This document shows, piece after piece, positions 9,372 through 10,571 of a stretch of DNA of 10,571 bases. Source of the stretch: Patescibacteria group bacterium (GTDB lineage Bacteria > Patescibacteriota > UBA1384 > CAILIB01). How positions within the stretch are numbered: position 1 is the stretch's first letter; each line of letters begins with the position of its first letter. The position numbers and the translations under genes were made by a program. The DNA lies in contig JALHQF010000013.1 of the NCBI GenBank assembly GCA_022842085.1, positions 1 to 10,571 on the forward strand. The letters run 5' to 3'. A model generated the notes under the pieces. The model saw nothing but the letters and a program-made list of their open reading frames with translations. It did no database searches and was not told the DNA's origin.

Positions 9372-10364
9372 ATGTTTGTCGACGAAAAGAAATTGCTCAT
9401 CCGAGCAGGGAAGGGTGGTGACGGAGCCGTGCTCTTTCGCAAGGAGAAGTATGTTCCGCGCGGTGGGCCTGATGGCGGTGATGGTGGGAATGGCGGGAGC
9501 GTGCACCTAAAGGGTGCAAGCAATCTTCATGCCCTTAGTCACCTTGCATCCATCGACCGCATTGAGGCGCAGCCGGGCCAGATGGGTGGTCACCAATTGC
9601 GAACCGGCAAGGCAGGGGAGGACAAAACCGTTCTCGTGCCACTTGGTACCCAAGTCTTTGACGGAGAAGAGCTTCTAGGTGAACTGCTCGAAGAAGGCCA
9701 AGAGCTTCGTATTGCCAAAGGTGGCAGCGGTGGTTGGGGTAACTGGCGTTTCCGAAACTCGGTAGATCAGGTTCCTCAGCGCGCCAATCCAGGTACACCT
9801 GGGGAGGAGCGTACTGTGCGGCTCTCGTTGCAGCTCATTGCTGATGTAGGGCTTATCGGCCTACCGAACGCTGGTAAGTCAACGTTGCTCTCGGCAATCA
9901 GTAATGCACGTCCAAAGGTGGCAAACTACCCGTTCACTACCCTTGAGCCACAGCTAGGTGTGGTGCAGCTGGGGAGTGGCGATGATGCGACGACCTTCGT
10001 GGTAGCTGATTTGCCTGGGCTTATTGAAGGGGCGAGTAGCGGCAAGGGCTTAGGAACCGCGTTTCTCAAGCACGCCGAGCGTACGAAGACGATTCTGCAC
10101 TGCTGCTCACTCGAGCAGGACGATGAGACCCTGCTTGCTGCTTACCATACAATTCGTGCCGAGCTCACGAGCTGGAGCCCGAAGCTCGGCGACAAGCCAG
10201 AGCTCATTGTGCTTACGAAAGCCGATACTGTGGTTCCCGATGAGCTAGCGGCGCGTGTAGTAGGGCTCAGCAAGCAGCTTCCAAGTGCCCCGGTAGTGAT
10301 TTCGGCGGCCGCCAGGCAGGGTCTTGCAGACCTGTTGACTTCTGTTCAGAAGCTGGTAGCGTAG
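9372..10364 (+). CDS. obgE: GTPase Obg (ribosome assembly)
   Basis: Obg is a GTPase bound to the 50S subunit that acts in ribosome maturation and stress signalling. The glycine-rich Obg fold spans about residues 1-158, with FRKEKYVPRGGPDGGDGGNGG. The G domain has G1 GLPNAGKST (163-171), the PFTTLEPQLG switch region, G3 DLPGLIEGAS, G4 TKAD and G5 SAA. At 330 aa it ends soon after G5, so it lacks the OCT C-terminal domain found in Bacillus-type Obg and the acidic tail of E. coli ObgE. The glycine-rich loop near 117-127 reads GGSGGWGNWRF, with tryptophans at 122 and 125 where R/F and A/T are usual. ATG 9372 is 2 nt after the M23 gene, suggesting joint transcription. No Shine-Dalgarno is present. 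Confidence 0.96.
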   Translation: MFVDEKKLLIRAGKGGDGAVLFRKEKYVPRGGPDGGDGGNGGSVHLKGASNLHALSHLASIDRIEAQPGQMGGHQLRTGKAGEDKTVLVPLGTQVFDGEELLGELLEEGQELRIAKGGSGGWGNWRFRNSVDQVPQRANPGTPGEERTVRLSLQLIADVGLIGLPNAGKSTLLSAISNARPKVANYPFTTLEPQLGVVQLGSGDDATTFVVADLPGLIEGASSGKGLGTAFLKHAERTKTILHCCSLEQDDETLLAAYHTIRAELTSWSPKLGDKPELIVLTKADTVVPDELAARVVGLSKQLPSAPVVISAAARQGLADLLTSVQKLVA

Positions 10365-10365
10365 T

Positions 10366-10383
10366 GGTACGCAGTTTGCGACC
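10366..10383 (+). other. Small hairpin just after obgE stop
   Basis: GGT-A-CGCA pairs with TGCG-ACC around a GTT loop, giving seven base pairs with one bulged A, starting two bases after the obgE stop. No run of T follows, so this is not a standard intrinsic terminator; it could protect the 3' end or be chance. Confidence 0.25.
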
Positions 10384-10449
10384 GCCTTGCCGTATCTGAA
10401 GCTAGGTCCCTCGGCAGCCGGCGCAGCGTTTCCCCACCCCCGTTAAGGA

Positions 10450-10455
10450 TAACCT
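10450..10455 (+). promoter_or_regulatory. Possible -10 element before rpoB
   Basis: TAACCT, the same hexamer as before gyrB, lies 11 nt before the rpoB ATG, in the context GGATAACCTG. No clear -35 is seen. The rest of the 102-nt gap after obgE (10365-10466) shows a small hairpin at its start and no ORF or ribosomal-protein gene. Confidence 0.22.
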
Positions 10456-10466
10456 GCCCGCTGTTC

Positions 10467-10571
10467 ATGTCTGTTCAAGTTGCCCAGCGCCGCTCGTTGG
10501 CGCCACACATCGTGGCCCCCGAGCTCCCGAACCTCACCCAGGTGCAGACCGACTCGTACGAGTGGTTCCTG
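10467..10571 (+). CDS. rpoB: RNA polymerase beta subunit, N-terminal fragment
   Basis: Thirty-five codons are visible before the window ends. The residues PNLTQVQTDSYEWFL at positions 21-35 match the strongly conserved start of bacterial RpoB (PNL...Q..SY.WFL), the beginning of the beta protrusion region. RpoB forms the catalytic core of RNA polymerase with RpoC and is the target of rifampicin, but the relevant regions lie outside the window. The ATG at 10467 gives a normal 20-residue lead-in to the motif (MSVQVAQRRSLAPHIVAPEL). AAGGA at 10445-10449 lies 17 nt before the start, too far for a normal Shine-Dalgarno. The gene follows obgE rather than rplJ-rplL, the usual neighbours in many bacteria. 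Confidence 0.93.
   Translation, partial: MSVQVAQRRSLAPHIVAPELPNLTQVQTDSYEWFL

Overview
This window is a stretch of bacterial housekeeping chromosome with every gene on the + strand and almost no space between genes. It carries the 3' end of a glycosyltransferase gene, a small TfoX-N gene, gyrB, a phosphodiesterase/nuclease of the EEP fold, gyrA, infB, a one-pass membrane protein of unknown function, a LysM/M23 peptidoglycan hydrolase, obgE and the first 35 codons of rpoB. No tRNA, rRNA, CRISPR array, insertion sequence or phage gene was seen. TGA is used as a stop (glycosyltransferase and M23 genes), so the recoded UGA=Gly genetic code of some candidate phyla is not in use.

The likely source is a member of the Candidate Phyla Radiation (Patescibacteria) with moderately high GC. 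This is an inference. It rests on the short IF-2 (590 aa, one small N-terminal module), the short Obg (330 aa, no OCT domain), the wording of the GyrB ATPase and TOPRIM motifs, the very tight gene packing, and the lack of recognisable Shine-Dalgarno sequences before nearly every start. Nothing here fixes the lineage more closely.

Layout: positions 2-546 hold the glycosyltransferase tail and the TfoX-N gene, coupled by an ATGA overlap. Positions 583-5925 form a three-gene gyrase unit, gyrB / EEP / gyrA, in which the EEP gene shares one base with gyrB and lies one base before gyrA. A good extended -10 promoter starts a second unit at infB (5966-7738), with the membrane protein gene 5 nt behind it. 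A weaker promoter at 8378-8406 precedes the M23 hydrolase (TTG start) and obgE (2 nt gap). A leader of about 100 nt then precedes rpoB.

The most interesting item is the EEP enzyme placed between the two gyrase subunits. Human TDP2, which removes topoisomerase II from DNA 5' ends, belongs to the same superfold. A role in processing trapped gyrase, or in other DNA or phosphoester chemistry linked to gyrase, is therefore a testable idea, but it is only a hypothesis. The EEP gene is also visibly lower in GC than its neighbours. Other points are natural alanine at the main fluoroquinolone position of GyrA, a charged insert in GyrB, a TKID variant of the IF-2 G4 motif, a probably leaderless infB transcript, and a 20-nt exact repeat encoding two GyrA boxes.
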